DNA from: Puniceicoccales bacterium | GTDB taxonomy: Bacteria > Verrucomicrobiota > Verrucomicrobiia > Opitutales > JAIRLG01 | Direction: 5' to 3' | NCBI GenBank assembly: GCA_031255915.1 | Contig: JAIRRP010000005.1 | Coordinates: 1 to 34,550, forward strand | DNA: 34,550 bases | Shown here: positions 16,385 to 24,704 of the stretch, piece after piece | How positions within the stretch are numbered: position 1 is the stretch's first letter | Layout of the letters: every line of letters begins with the position of its first letter | Program-made: the position numbers and the translations under genes | The notes under the pieces: generated by a model | Told to the model about the DNA's origin: nothing | The model's input: only the letters and a program-made list of their open reading frames with translations | Databases searched by the model: none

Positions 16385-17809
16385 CTAAATCTCACAGAAT
16401 GTCAACTCAAGAGCCGAACGACTTTCCTCAGGAACTCTGAAATCTTCACAAAGTGGCAAAAAAGGCACCCAGATAATTTTTTCAGAATCAGGAAGCGCAA
16501 TAACCGGTAATTTTCGCCGCTTATCTATTGGAATTCTGCGCTCCTGAAACATTTTTTTCAGCTTCTTGTGACCCTGGAACCCCAATGGACGATAGGCATC
16601 CCCTGGTCGCCAATTTCTTACCAGAAGCAACTGATCCTCCCTTAGGCCCGTCTTGACACGAAGCACCTCCTGTAGAAATTTTCTTCCTTCTTTCTCCCTA
16701 TGGCATAGGGATTTTTTCAAAACACCGCCCGGAATCCCAACGCAGGGCGCCTGCCACAAAAGGGAATAATTTTCTGCCACCGTCATCGCCAATTTCGTAA
16801 GTCCAAGACAGCGATCTTTTACCCCAAGAACACTCCGGTCACCGAGGCTACAGCGAAAGTTTTTTCCCAAAAATAATGCCTCCAAGAGTTTTTCGAAATT
16901 CGCCCCACATACGCGCGCACGCAAATGACGCCGCTCCAGCCAAGCCTCCAAAATATAGCGATAAAGGGCCCGTGGCTGCCCATCCACTACCGAAAAATTA
17001 GGCATTTCGTCTTCGACGAGGTCGGAAAACGCGTGGGCAAAAAATCGCAGTGCCTCATCCGCTTCGCCTATCTGCCGCCATGTCTGACTCCAGCCCCCTC
17101 TCCACGGCCTCTGGGAAAATACTTCTTCCATCCGCGGGAGGAGATGATGGCGCACGCGATTTCTCAGATAAGTATCCTGGCCGTTGCTGCTGTCCTCACG
17201 CCAGGGAATCCCCGATTGTCCCATAGCCTCTGCCAGTTGTTTTCGCTCGAGATGAATCAGGGGACGTAAACGACGATAAGGGCCTATCAATTGAACCGCG
17301 AGCGGCGCAACCAACGCCCCCAAAGAAGCTCCCCGTACGGTACGCATGATCCATGATTCGCAAACATCATCCCAGTGATGTCCCAATAAAAGGCAGTGCC
17401 CCCCTTCCCGCAGCAGAACATTTTCAAAAAAAGCATAGCGATCCTCTCGCAGATCCGCCTCGGAACAACGAGGATTGGGCGGGCGCTTGGCTGAAAAAAA
17501 TATCAAGCCCAATGCCGCCGCTACTTCACGCATAAATGCTTCATCGCCATCGGATTCCTCACCGCGCAGGCCATGATTAAAGTGCAGAACAATAAATTTA
17601 TTCTCCGGAAAATGGAAATGGGAAAGCAACAGCAGGCATAGGGAATCGAGGCCACCGGAACAGGCGATTCCTACCGGATGCCCCTTTTCTTCGGAGAGAT
17701 GCTCGACCACTCGCTCCTCCCACAACTCCTTCGGGAGCCGACAGCCTAAGTCCACTGCATAATCCTGCCACTGCTTTTTGGGAAAACACTCATCTTGGGA
17801 TACTGCCAC
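16385..17809 (-). CDS. tilS: tRNA(Ile)-lysidine synthase TilS
   Basis: Converts C34 of the CAU-anticodon tRNA-Ile to lysidine with ATP and lysine, so that it reads AUA. 474 residues from GTG. Seen: PP-loop CSGGLDS at about 50-56, FNHGLRGEESDGDEAF, LGHHWDDVCESWIMRTVRGASL and GIPWREDSSN, all diagnostic of TilS, plus a C-terminal domain ending near LPLCEDFRVPEESR. The GTG at 17809 is chosen because GGGAGG lies 8 nt upstream; the in-frame TTG two codons earlier is only 2 nt from that site. The ftsH start follows the stop by 23 bp. Upstream lies a cloverleaf element and then prfA. Confidence 0.94.
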   Translation of the reverse strand: MAVSQDECFPKKQWQDYAVDLGCRLPKELWEERVVEHLSEEKGHPVGIACSGGLDSLCLLLLSHFHFPENKFIVLHFNHGLRGEESDGDEAFMREVAAALGLIFFSAKRPPNPRCSEADLREDRYAFFENVLLREGGHCLLLGHHWDDVCESWIMRTVRGASLGALVAPLAVQLIGPYRRLRPLIHLERKQLAEAMGQSGIPWREDSSNGQDTYLRNRVRHHLLPRMEEVFSQRPWRGGWSQTWRQIGEADEALRFFAHAFSDLVEDEMPNFSVVDGQPRALYRYILEAWLERRHLRARVCGANFEKLLEALFLGKNFRCSLGDRSVLGVKDRCLGLTKLAMTVAENYSLLWQAPCVGIPGGVLKKSLCHREKEGRKFLQEVLRVKTGLREDQLLLVRNWRPGDAYRPLGFQGHKKLKKMFQERRIPIDKRRKLPVIALPDSEKIIWVPFLPLCEDFRVPEESRSALELTFCEI

Positions 17810-17838
17810 CTTCAATTCCTCCCGAGCTTTTCAGCCTA

Positions 17839-17931
17839 TTCGCTGTCTTTGGAGCCCTACGGGCTCGCCCGCACAGCGGGCTACAAGAAGGGAAATGAAG
17901 GCCTTCATTTCCCTTTTGCAAAGACAGCGAA
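17839..17931 (+). repeat. Cloverleaf variant E with compensated outer stem
   Basis: Same four-way layout and arm order as the copy at 1378 but with changed stems. The outer stem is TTCGCTGTCTTTG/CAAAGACAGCGAA (13 bp, perfect), where the main family has GCCGCCTTTG/CAAAGGCGGC. Arm 1 is GAGCCC/GGGCTC loop TAC, arm 2 GCCCGC/GCGGGC loop ACA, and arm 3 is AAGGGAAATGAAGG with its complement at 17901-17914. It lies between tilS and prfA on a - strand transcript. Confidence 0.8.
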
Positions 17932-17959
17932 GCGAATGCTCCCAAGGCCAAAAAATACT

Positions 17960-19054
17960 TCATGATGCCTCCGTTGCCTCCAGTAAGGTCTGTATCTTTG
18001 CCCGATGATCGGCTAATAAAAGTGCCTCAAGCAACGCCTCCAGATCCCCATCCATGATCTGCGGTAAACTGTACAATGTCAGACCGATGCGGTGATCCGT
18101 CAGGCGATTTTGAGGAAAATTATAAGTCCGAATGCGTTCTGAACGATCCCCAGAACCCACCTGATGCTTCCGAACAGCCGCGTATTGGGCCCTTTCCTCC
18201 TCCTCTTTTCTCTGCAACAACCTCGAGCGCAGAACCGTCATCGCCCTTACGCGATTTTTCTGTTGGGAGCGTTCGTCCGCACAGTAGACAATCATTCCGG
18301 TCGGCCGATGCAATATCTGAACGGCCGAATCCGTGGTATTCACCCCTTGGCCACCAGGGCCACTGGCTCGGCAAATGGAAATTTCAATATCTTCCGGCGC
18401 AATCTGAATATCCACCTCTTCCGCCTCCGGCAGCACCGCCACCGTCGCCGCCGATGTGTGAATCCGTCCATTCGCCTCCGTTGTCGGAATGCGTTGCACG
18501 CGATGCACACCGCTTTCCAACTTTAAATACCGATAGACTTCTTCACCGCGAATCAAGAAAATGATTTCCTTAAAACCACCACATTCCGACGGACTCGAAC
18601 TCAGGACTTCAAGCTTCCATCCCTTCCGCTCCGCACAGCGCGTATACATGCGAAAAAGATCGCCGGCAAATAAGCTCGCCTCATCTCCTCCCGTACCCGC
18701 ACGAATTTCCATAATCGTATGACGTGAATCCGATGCCTCATGGGGAATCATATCCAACAAAATAGCCTGTTCCAGATGAGCCAAATGCTCTTCTCCATGG
18801 GCCAATTCTTCCGCCGCAAGAACCTTGAGTTCAGCATCTTCATCCACATCATTTAATAGGCGCTGACATGCCTGAATATCGCCCAACAAGCCTTCATATT
18901 GTCCGTATTTCTTCAGCAGAAGGGATAATTTTTGATGTTCCTTGGATATCTGAGCCGCTTGTCGCTGATCCGAAAAAAAATTTGATTCCGCCATGGCTCG
19001 TTCCAGCAGCTCATGACGACGCCGAAATGGCTCTATGCTAGGAATTTGTGTCAT
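17960..19054 (-). CDS. prfA: Peptide chain release factor 1
   Basis: Recognises UAG and UAA stop codons on the ribosome and triggers peptide release. 364 residues. Seen: the GGQ motif at 234-236 in SGPGGQGVN, whose Gln is normally methylated by PrmC; IMEIRAGTGGDEASLF (114-129); and the stop-codon tripeptide region RIPTTEANGRIHTSAATVAV. The PxT anticodon motif reads P-T-T (190-192) where most RF1 have P-A-T or P-V-T; RF2 would have SPF, so RF1 is secure. No prmC is adjacent. RF1 is required for the TAG stops, two of which here are created at MITE borders. Confidence 0.96.
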   Translation of the reverse strand: MTQIPSIEPFRRRHELLERAMAESNFFSDQRQAAQISKEHQKLSLLLKKYGQYEGLLGDIQACQRLLNDVDEDAELKVLAAEELAHGEEHLAHLEQAILLDMIPHEASDSRHTIMEIRAGTGGDEASLFAGDLFRMYTRCAERKGWKLEVLSSSPSECGGFKEIIFLIRGEEVYRYLKLESGVHRVQRIPTTEANGRIHTSAATVAVLPEAEEVDIQIAPEDIEISICRASGPGGQGVNTTDSAVQILHRPTGMIVYCADERSQQKNRVRAMTVLRSRLLQRKEEEERAQYAAVRKHQVGSGDRSERIRTYNFPQNRLTDHRIGLTLYSLPQIMDGDLEALLEALLLADHRAKIQTLLEATEAS

Positions 19055-19134
19055 AACACTCTACGCCTGAGGGTTTAAAATTCACACTCTCTAAAGTCAA
19101 GTACCGAGCGCTACTTCATCGCGATGGAGGCATA

Positions 19135-19287
19135 TTATCCCTTAGAATACAACGGCCACTCTCGAGAACCGCCCCCGGTATACCTGTCCTGTTCCCGCGA
19201 ACTGCAACGGAAAAAGAGAGGCCGTATCATCCACCCTACCGTAGCGATGATAAACCAAATGGCCAAAAAATAAGCCCCTAAAGGCAC
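19135..19287 (-). CDS. Small single-pass membrane protein, 50 residues, unknown
   Basis: Begins GTG-CCT about 24 bp after the adk-like stop, with AGGTGG 13 nt upstream. One strongly hydrophobic segment (LGAYFLAIWFIIATVGWMI, residues 3-21) is followed by RPLFFR and a polar tail with GGGSREWPLYSKG, then TAA. A clean helix with a positive cytoplasmic-type flank, and its position between adk and prfA on the same strand, support a real gene. I do not recognise the family, and short length keeps confidence modest. 19055-19134 and the few bases before the start show nothing else. Confidence 0.5.
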   Translation of the reverse strand: MPLGAYFLAIWFIIATVGWMIRPLFFRCSSREQDRYTGGGSREWPLYSKG

Positions 19288-19310
19288 ACTTCGCTTACTT
19301 CCACCTGTAC

Positions 19311-20051
19311 CTATCGTTTAATCCTATGCACAATGCGCTTTTTGACATCATCGAACGAGCCCCTGCTGTCGATTTCGACAAAAGGAATATCCGTCGATTG
19401 AAGATAGCGCAATGCCACTTCGGTATCGCTCAAAAAATTTTTATACCGACGACGGGCCAAAACCTCATCAACATCCGTAGAACGCACTTCACGTAAAGCC
19501 CCATTGCCGGTCTGCTTTACCTCTTGATTATAGGCGATAGCCTTACGACCACGGGACAATTGGCGTTCTAAACTCGTCGCCTCATCAACGGAAAAAACAA
19601 TGACTCTAAATTGCGGATCCTCGCTGGAAAGAGCCCGCAATTTTCTCTCCAATAGGTACAAAAATTTCGCCTGAAATAAGGATCTTGGGTAGCCATCCAT
19701 GACAAGACCCTCGCCACCCTTTCCCCGCAAAAGCGCCAAAAATGTCGCGCGAACGACAATGCTATTGTCCACCAAATCTCCACGATCTTTACGGGATTGC
19801 AAATCATCCGTATCCAGAAGCTCGCTGACGACAATAGGCTCAGAAGATATTCCAAGAGCGCGCATTACATGGCAGGAATTGGCCCCTTTCCCAGAACCTG
19901 GAGCTCCGCTCAACCAAATCACCGGTCGAGGAAAAACCATACCGGCCGACACATGATGCTCTTCCACCAGCTCCTGCAAAACCTTTTCGCAGACCCTATC
20001 GCTATTATCGGCATCCTGCACACCAGATAACACCGGTCCAGAATACCCCAT
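19311..20051 (-). CDS. adk: Adenylate kinase-like nucleoside monophosphate kinase
   Basis: P-loop kinase expected to move phosphate between ATP and AMP (or another NMP). 246 residues from the ATG at 20051, chosen because GAGGAA lies ~7 nt upstream; an in-frame GTG eight codons earlier has no such site. Seen: P-loop SGAPGSGKG at about 48-56, an NMP-binding stretch, VMDGYPRS (117-124; canonical Adk has DGFPR) and RQLSRGRK. A ~45-residue segment precedes the P-loop, which in canonical Adk begins near residue 7, and the usual Thr after the P-loop is replaced (KGAN). It is therefore a divergent family member; AMP specificity is inferred. It lies on the same strand as glgC upstream and the small ORF and prfA downstream. 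Confidence 0.8.
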   Translation of the reverse strand: MGYSGPVLSGVQDADNSDRVCEKVLQELVEEHHVSAGMVFPRPVIWLSGAPGSGKGANSCHVMRALGISSEPIVVSELLDTDDLQSRKDRGDLVDNSIVVRATFLALLRGKGGEGLVMDGYPRSLFQAKFLYLLERKLRALSSEDPQFRVIVFSVDEATSLERQLSRGRKAIAYNQEVKQTGNGALREVRSTDVDEVLARRRYKNFLSDTEVALRYLQSTDIPFVEIDSRGSFDDVKKRIVHRIKR

Positions 20052-20213
20052 TGAACTTTCCTCTTCTGTAGACACTACTATTTCTTCACGTTTTCATCGA
20101 TCCATTTATGCTTCATCAACCATTATATCGTCCGATAGTTAGGAATGGCAAAATTCATCAGCTGTAGCTGACGGAAACTGCACTTTAGATATTTTCAAGT
20201 CTTTTCATAATTT

Positions 20214-21506
20214 TTATAAAATTGTATGATCCGGCACAACGGCGTCCTTCCCTACACACAAAATACCATCCCGCACATAAAGCCCATTATATTCAAATCC
20301 GTCCCTCTTTCCATCAGGTGTTAAACGCACGTGACTCCCAATGCGGGCACCTTTGTCGATGATACAATCCCGGATGTAACTGTGACAACCCACACCTATC
20401 ATTGGAACACAATATTCCTCCTGGCTGTTCTCCTCCAGCGATTCGTAACAATTGGATCCCATCATGAAAACATTTTCCATGACCGTTCCCTCTCGCACCA
20501 CCGAACAAAGCCCCAGAACACAACGCTTCAGATGCACTTCATCCAAAAGGCAGCCGTCCGAAACGAGCACATCCTGCAAATCGCAGTGACATATCTTTGA
20601 AGCCGGCAAAAAACTGGGATGCGTATAGATCGGTGCCAGAGCGTCATAGAAATTGAATTCCGGATGAAATGATGTTAGGCCCAAATTGGCCTCAAAAAAA
20701 GACCTTACGGTGCCAATATCTTCCCAATAATCATCGAAAATGTAAGCCCGCATCGCGACTTTTCCAAGAAGCCCCGGGATGATCTCCTTTCCAAAATCGG
20801 ATCCACAGCTCGCCAACGTACGTTTCAAAACCTCTGCCTTAAAAACATAAATCCCCATCGAAGCCAAGCTATACTTTGTCGAAGAACGATCTTTTAATCG
20901 GCTCCTCAATTCGCCATCCATCGTCAATTGCTCCACGATTTCCAAATCATCCGGCTTTTCAAAAAATTCCTCAACGGAAAGGTCAGGGAGCACCCGCATC
21001 ACCCCAAAAGACGCAACGCGTTCATTGGGGATAGCTTTAGCGGCGATGGTCACATCCGCCCCAGTACACCGATGTTGCTCCACCAAATCGGCGATGTTCA
21101 TGCGATACAACTGGTCTCCCGAAAGAATGACCATCAGGTCATCCTTCTGGGCTTTAAAATAACGCATATTTTTCCGTACGGCGTCGGCGGTACCTTCATA
21201 CCAACTATCGGAATTATCCTGCGTCTGTTCCGCCGAAAAAATCTCGATCTTTCCACCACCAAACGTATCAAAGCGGTAGGTATTTTCAATATGCCGATGC
21301 AATGACCGCGTATTGAATTGGGTCAAAATATAGATGCGATTGAATCCTGAATTGAGGCAATTGCTGATGGGAATATCGACCAAGCGGTACTTTCCGGCCA
21401 ATGGAACCGCCGGTTTACAGCGGTACTTCGTAAGCGGATCGAGGCGCCTACCTCTGCCTCCGCCCATAATAATACACAATACATTCGGCCCATCCACAAC
21501 CACCAC
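20214..21506 (-). CDS. glgC: Glucose-1-phosphate adenylyltransferase
   Basis: Makes ADP-glucose from ATP and glucose-1-phosphate, the committed step of bacterial glycogen synthesis. 430 residues. Seen: the nucleotide-binding MGGGRGRRLDPLTKYRCKPAVPLAG (residues 14-38), LVDIPISNCLNSG, WYEGTADAVRKN, LSGDQLYRM, FEKPDDL and YWEDIGTVRSFFEAN, then a C-terminal left-handed beta-helix with imperfect hexapeptide repeats. The start is uncertain: several GTG codons cluster at 21506-21497 and none has a clear ribosome site; the conserved core begins within 10 residues. No other glg gene is nearby. It is downstream of pnp on the same strand but separated by ~700 bp of repeats. Confidence 0.95.
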   Translation of the reverse strand: MVVVDGPNVLCIIMGGGRGRRLDPLTKYRCKPAVPLAGKYRLVDIPISNCLNSGFNRIYILTQFNTRSLHRHIENTYRFDTFGGGKIEIFSAEQTQDNSDSWYEGTADAVRKNMRYFKAQKDDLMVILSGDQLYRMNIADLVEQHRCTGADVTIAAKAIPNERVASFGVMRVLPDLSVEEFFEKPDDLEIVEQLTMDGELRSRLKDRSSTKYSLASMGIYVFKAEVLKRTLASCGSDFGKEIIPGLLGKVAMRAYIFDDYWEDIGTVRSFFEANLGLTSFHPEFNFYDALAPIYTHPSFLPASKICHCDLQDVLVSDGCLLDEVHLKRCVLGLCSVVREGTVMENVFMMGSNCYESLEENSQEEYCVPMIGVGCHSYIRDCIIDKGARIGSHVRLTPDGKRDGFEYNGLYVRDGILCVGKDAVVPDHTIL

Positions 21507-21741
21507 ACCATACTAGCGGATAGTGGCATAAAGTCAAATAGACAAGCGGCGACGAATACCGATTCTCAACTCTTTTTTCGAATCATGACACTCGGCGAAA
21601 GCTACACTGAGCCCGGACACCCGTATTTTTCTGAATCCTATTTTCACAAAATCGACCATGGCAATCATTTTCTCAAATCGTTCCAGCCGTATCATTTAAC
21701 CCTTTGGGACAACGACAAAACTCCCAAGCTCGGGAGCTCTC

Positions 21742-21850
21742 GGTTTGCCGCCTTTGCGGTAAGAGAAAAATGCAAAGCGGGAGCTTTCATTTTTCCTCAC
21801 CGCGGCCCGCGTAGCGGGCCAGAGCCCGAAGGGCTCAAAGGCGGCAAACC
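21742..21850 (-). repeat. Cloverleaf repeat, copy F (inverted)
   Basis: Perfect 15-bp outer stem GGTTTGCCGCCTTTG with its complement (21742-21756 and 21836-21850). Arms on this strand: a long arm with base GCGGTAAG and a CACCGC partner, GGCCCGC/GCGGGCC with loop GTA, and GAGCCC/GGGCTC with loop GAA. All three hairpins are intact. Confidence 0.84.
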
Positions 21851-21893
21851 CGCCTCATCGACCGGAGACGCCCCAAGAACTTTCCGGAGCCTA

Positions 21894-22036
21894 GAGGATA
21901 CCGTCAAAATCAGGCAGTGAAAAGAGAGATGGAGCAGACGTGGGATGCAGAAACAAGTCTCCTATGCGTCCTTTTTTCCATTCCATCTTTCTTTCCTCTC
22001 TTTTTCCCTTTGTCGACCTTTTTTGACAACACTCTT
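21894..22036 (-). mobile_element. MITE copy 5, 143 bp
   Basis: TA at 21892-21893 and 22037-22038. The left end is GAGGATACCGTCAAAATCAGGCA; the right end, read inward on the - strand, is AAGAGTGTTGTCAAAA. Inverted relative to the copy at 1192 and in the same relation to its neighbouring cloverleaf. It has the same purine-rich, hairpin-prone interior. No coding capacity. Confidence 0.78.
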
Positions 22037-22202
22037 TAGGCATGACATTTTCCCAAACCCATTATCCTGCAGTGAAGTAACTCCCCATGGAACAACTGCT
22101 AGGGCACAAAAGACTCAAAAAATTTCCCTCTCAACCGTTCCATGTAGCCAAGGCTTTTAGGATAAAAATCTACTAAAACCTTCCGAGATACGGACACAAA
22201 TC

Positions 22203-24392
22203 CTACCTTTCTTTTCGATAAGGACTCCTCTTGCCACCCGAAGTCCTCGAAGGCATCTTCGCTTCATACGGCTCTCCACGCGCTTCGCAAAGCGCCGCTT
22301 TACGGCTTAACCGCGTACGACCGCGTTCATCGATACCGACACATTTAACGACGATCTCATCGCCAATCTTACAAACATCTCCCGGATTCTCTATGCGAAT
22401 ATCCGACAATTCAGAAACATGGACCAATCCCTCTTTCCCGGGAATACATTCCACAAAAACACCGTAGTCCTTCACGGAACGCACAATGCCACGATAGGTC
22501 TTCCCGGATTCAATTTCAGCCGATATAAGCCGAATCTCCTTCAAAACGCGCTCCATGGACTCCCGGCCCGTGGCAAAAATAGTCACCTGACCACTATTAT
22601 CCTCATGAATATCGATTTGGGCACCAGAAATTTCCGTAATACGCTTGATATTTTTCCCACCTGGACCGATCAGGGCCCCGATTTTTTCGGGATCGATGGT
22701 GACCCGTTCATACCGCGGTGCATTTTCACGCAATTCTTCTCTGGGACTCACCTGAACCCCCTGCATGATATCCAAAATCTTCAGACGCGCCTCGCGACTG
22801 CGAGCAATAGCTTCCTCCGCGATGGTCAACGGAATACCTTTAATCTTCAGATCCAATTGAAATCCCGTGATGCCTTTCTCCGTCCCAGCTATTTTAAAAT
22901 CCATGTCGCCATAATGATCCTCCACATCCATGATATCCGTTAAAAGCACATGTTTCTCTATAGTCCCTGATGCATCAGAAGACGTGACAAGCCCCACTGA
23001 AATACCTGCTACCGGAGCCGTGATCTTCACACCTGCGTCCATTAAAGCCAAACATCCTCCACAAACTGTCGCCATGGAAGAAGAACCATTGGATTCTAGA
23101 ATTTCTGACGCAACGCGAATGGTATAGGGAAAATCCTCCTCATCCGGAAGAACTGGGATCAGAGAGCGTTCCGCCAAGGCACCATGGCCAATTTCTCGGC
23201 GGCCCGGCGAACCACTACGGCCTGTCTCGCCGACGGAAAACGGCGGAAAATTATAGTGCAATACGAACGTCTTGGAATGAATTCCGCCAGAAATAGCATC
23301 GATTTCCTGAACATCTCTAGAGGATCCCAAAGTGGTCGTCACTAATGCCTGGGTCTCTCCACGTTGAAACAAAGCGGAACCATGCACACAGGGCAAAATA
23401 CCCGTCTCGCAATGAATGGGCCGTATCTCATCGCATGCACGCCCATCCGAACGCCTGCCATGCTCCAAAAGGTAACGCCGATGGAGCTTCTCGAGTACCT
23501 CCTCGAACGCCACATTTAGGGAAATATCCGGAGTCGCCACATCCTTTATCTCCTCCGATACACGAAACTTCGTCTCCTCCTTAATCACCGCTACAGCGGC
23601 ATTGCGGGATATCTTATCCGGCAGAGAGATCGCTTCGCACAAACGGTCTTCAAAATGCGAACAGATGTCCAAAATACGCTTTTCTGGCAGTACCAAAGGA
23701 AAGGTCTTTTTCGGCTTGGCGACCAATGATGCCAATTTTCTCTGCGCCTGCAGCAGGAATTGTACTTTTTCATGAGCAAACCTAAGCGCTTCTATAAAGC
23801 GAGCTTCTGGAAGTTGATCGGTATTCCCCTCGATCATCATCATGTGATGTTCATCACCGACATAAACCATATCCAAAGAGGAATCGAGCATCTGCTCATG
23901 GGTGGGATTCACGACCCATTCTCCATCCACCTCCGCCACACGGACGGCTCCGATAGGGCCCTCCCAAGGAATATCGGAACAGAGTAAAGCCGCCGATGCA
24001 CCGTTGATCATCAAAATATCACCATCGTTCTGTAGATCGGCCGACAAGAGATAGCCTATGATCTGGACCTCATTCATGAAACCTTTTGGAAACAGAGGTC
24101 GCAATGGGCGATCGCACAATCGCGATGTCAATATCTCTTTTTCCGAAGGCCGTCCCTCCCGCTTGAAATATCCTCCTGGAATTCTCCCGGCCGCCGAAAA
24201 CTTCTCGCGATAATCCACGCTTAAAGGAAAAAAATCCTGTTCCGCTCTGACTGCCGCCGCTGCGACAGCACTCACCAAAACGCACGTATCTCCGAGCCGC
24301 ACCGTTACGGCTCCATTGGCCTGTTTTGCCAAGCTGCCCGTAGAGAACATTATTCCCAACTCGGGAGTCTCTACATTATACAATTGTTTCAT
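22203..24392 (-). CDS. pnp: Polyribonucleotide nucleotidyltransferase (PNPase)
   Basis: Phosphorolytic 3'-5' exoribonuclease, usually a trimer and a degradosome component. 729 residues. Seen: first RNase PH domain (about 10-225, with VDYREKFSAAGRIPGGYFKREGRP split by known conserved positions), an alpha-helical linker, second RNase PH domain with the phosphate-binding SNGSSSMATVCGG region and the acidic pair in DHYGDMDFKIAGTEKGITGFQLD, KH domain (IGPGGKNIKRITEISGA) and S1 domain (TYRGIVRSVKDYGVFVECIPGKEGLVHVSEL), ending in a basic Ser/Arg/Lys tail. The ATG at 24392 has GAGAGA just upstream. It follows rpsO on the same strand, the classic rpsO-pnp order, here with a cloverleaf repeat between them. 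Confidence 0.97.
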   Translation of the reverse strand: MKQLYNVETPELGIMFSTGSLAKQANGAVTVRLGDTCVLVSAVAAAAVRAEQDFFPLSVDYREKFSAAGRIPGGYFKREGRPSEKEILTSRLCDRPLRPLFPKGFMNEVQIIGYLLSADLQNDGDILMINGASAALLCSDIPWEGPIGAVRVAEVDGEWVVNPTHEQMLDSSLDMVYVGDEHHMMMIEGNTDQLPEARFIEALRFAHEKVQFLLQAQRKLASLVAKPKKTFPLVLPEKRILDICSHFEDRLCEAISLPDKISRNAAVAVIKEETKFRVSEEIKDVATPDISLNVAFEEVLEKLHRRYLLEHGRRSDGRACDEIRPIHCETGILPCVHGSALFQRGETQALVTTTLGSSRDVQEIDAISGGIHSKTFVLHYNFPPFSVGETGRSGSPGRREIGHGALAERSLIPVLPDEEDFPYTIRVASEILESNGSSSMATVCGGCLALMDAGVKITAPVAGISVGLVTSSDASGTIEKHVLLTDIMDVEDHYGDMDFKIAGTEKGITGFQLDLKIKGIPLTIAEEAIARSREARLKILDIMQGVQVSPREELRENAPRYERVTIDPEKIGALIGPGGKNIKRITEISGAQIDIHEDNSGQVTIFATGRESMERVLKEIRLISAEIESGKTYRGIVRSVKDYGVFVECIPGKEGLVHVSELSDIRIENPGDVCKIGDEIVVKCVGIDERGRTRLSRKAALCEARGEPYEAKMPSRTSGGKRSPYRKER

Positions 24393-24485
24393 ATCTCTCT
24401 TTCTTGCTTAGATATCCTCTTTATTAACCACAGATCATTCAATTTTCACACAATATGTCAAAAACTCCCACGCTTGGGAGTATCC

Positions 24486-24594
24486 GGTTTACCGCCTTTG
24501 CAGTAAAGAAAAATGCAAAGCGGGAGCTTTCATTTTTCCTTACTGCGGCCCGCGTAGCGGGCAAGAGCCCAAAGGGCTCTAAAGGCGGTAAACC
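24486..24594 (-). repeat. Cloverleaf repeat, copy G, with covarying stem pairs
   Basis: Inverted orientation, between rpsO and pnp. The outer stem is GGTTTACCGCCTTT/AAAGGCGGTAAACC: the G.C pair of the other copies is replaced by A.T on both strands. The long-arm base is GCAGTAA/TTACTGC, again changed on both sides relative to GCGGTAA/TTACCGC. Other arms: GCCCGC/GCGGGC loop GTA and AGAGCCC/GGGCTCT loop AAA. Flanks carry CTCCCACGCTTGGGAG on the left and GTCGATCGTCGAC on the right, further small dyads. Confidence 0.86.
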
Positions 24595-24704
24595 CGCCCG
24601 TCGATCGTCGACGCCGTTCAAATAACACCACATTTCAAAATTCACGAACTCTAAAAGCTAGAAATTACTCCACGAACTCTGATCCTTTCGATAAAAACCT
24701 ACAC

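Larger units (their letters stand above)
21711..22038. repeat. Composite repeat block, inverted twin of 1190-1520
   Basis: In order: gacaacgacaaaactccc with the CTCCCAAGCTCGGGAG dyad (21721-21736), the cloverleaf unit at 21742-21850, the spacer cgcctcatcgaccggagacg...ccgga, then a MITE at 21894-22036. Each part is the reverse complement of the corresponding part of 1190-1520, with scattered substitutions. It lies between the pnp stop and the glgC start. 21507-21710 and 22039-22202 hold no convincing gene. Confidence 0.75.

Noticed and set aside
1378..24594. Repeats as a CRISPR array or integron attC sites
   Set aside because: Copies are kilobases apart with no regular spacers, and they lack the attC R-box and L-box layout; no cas or integrase gene is present.
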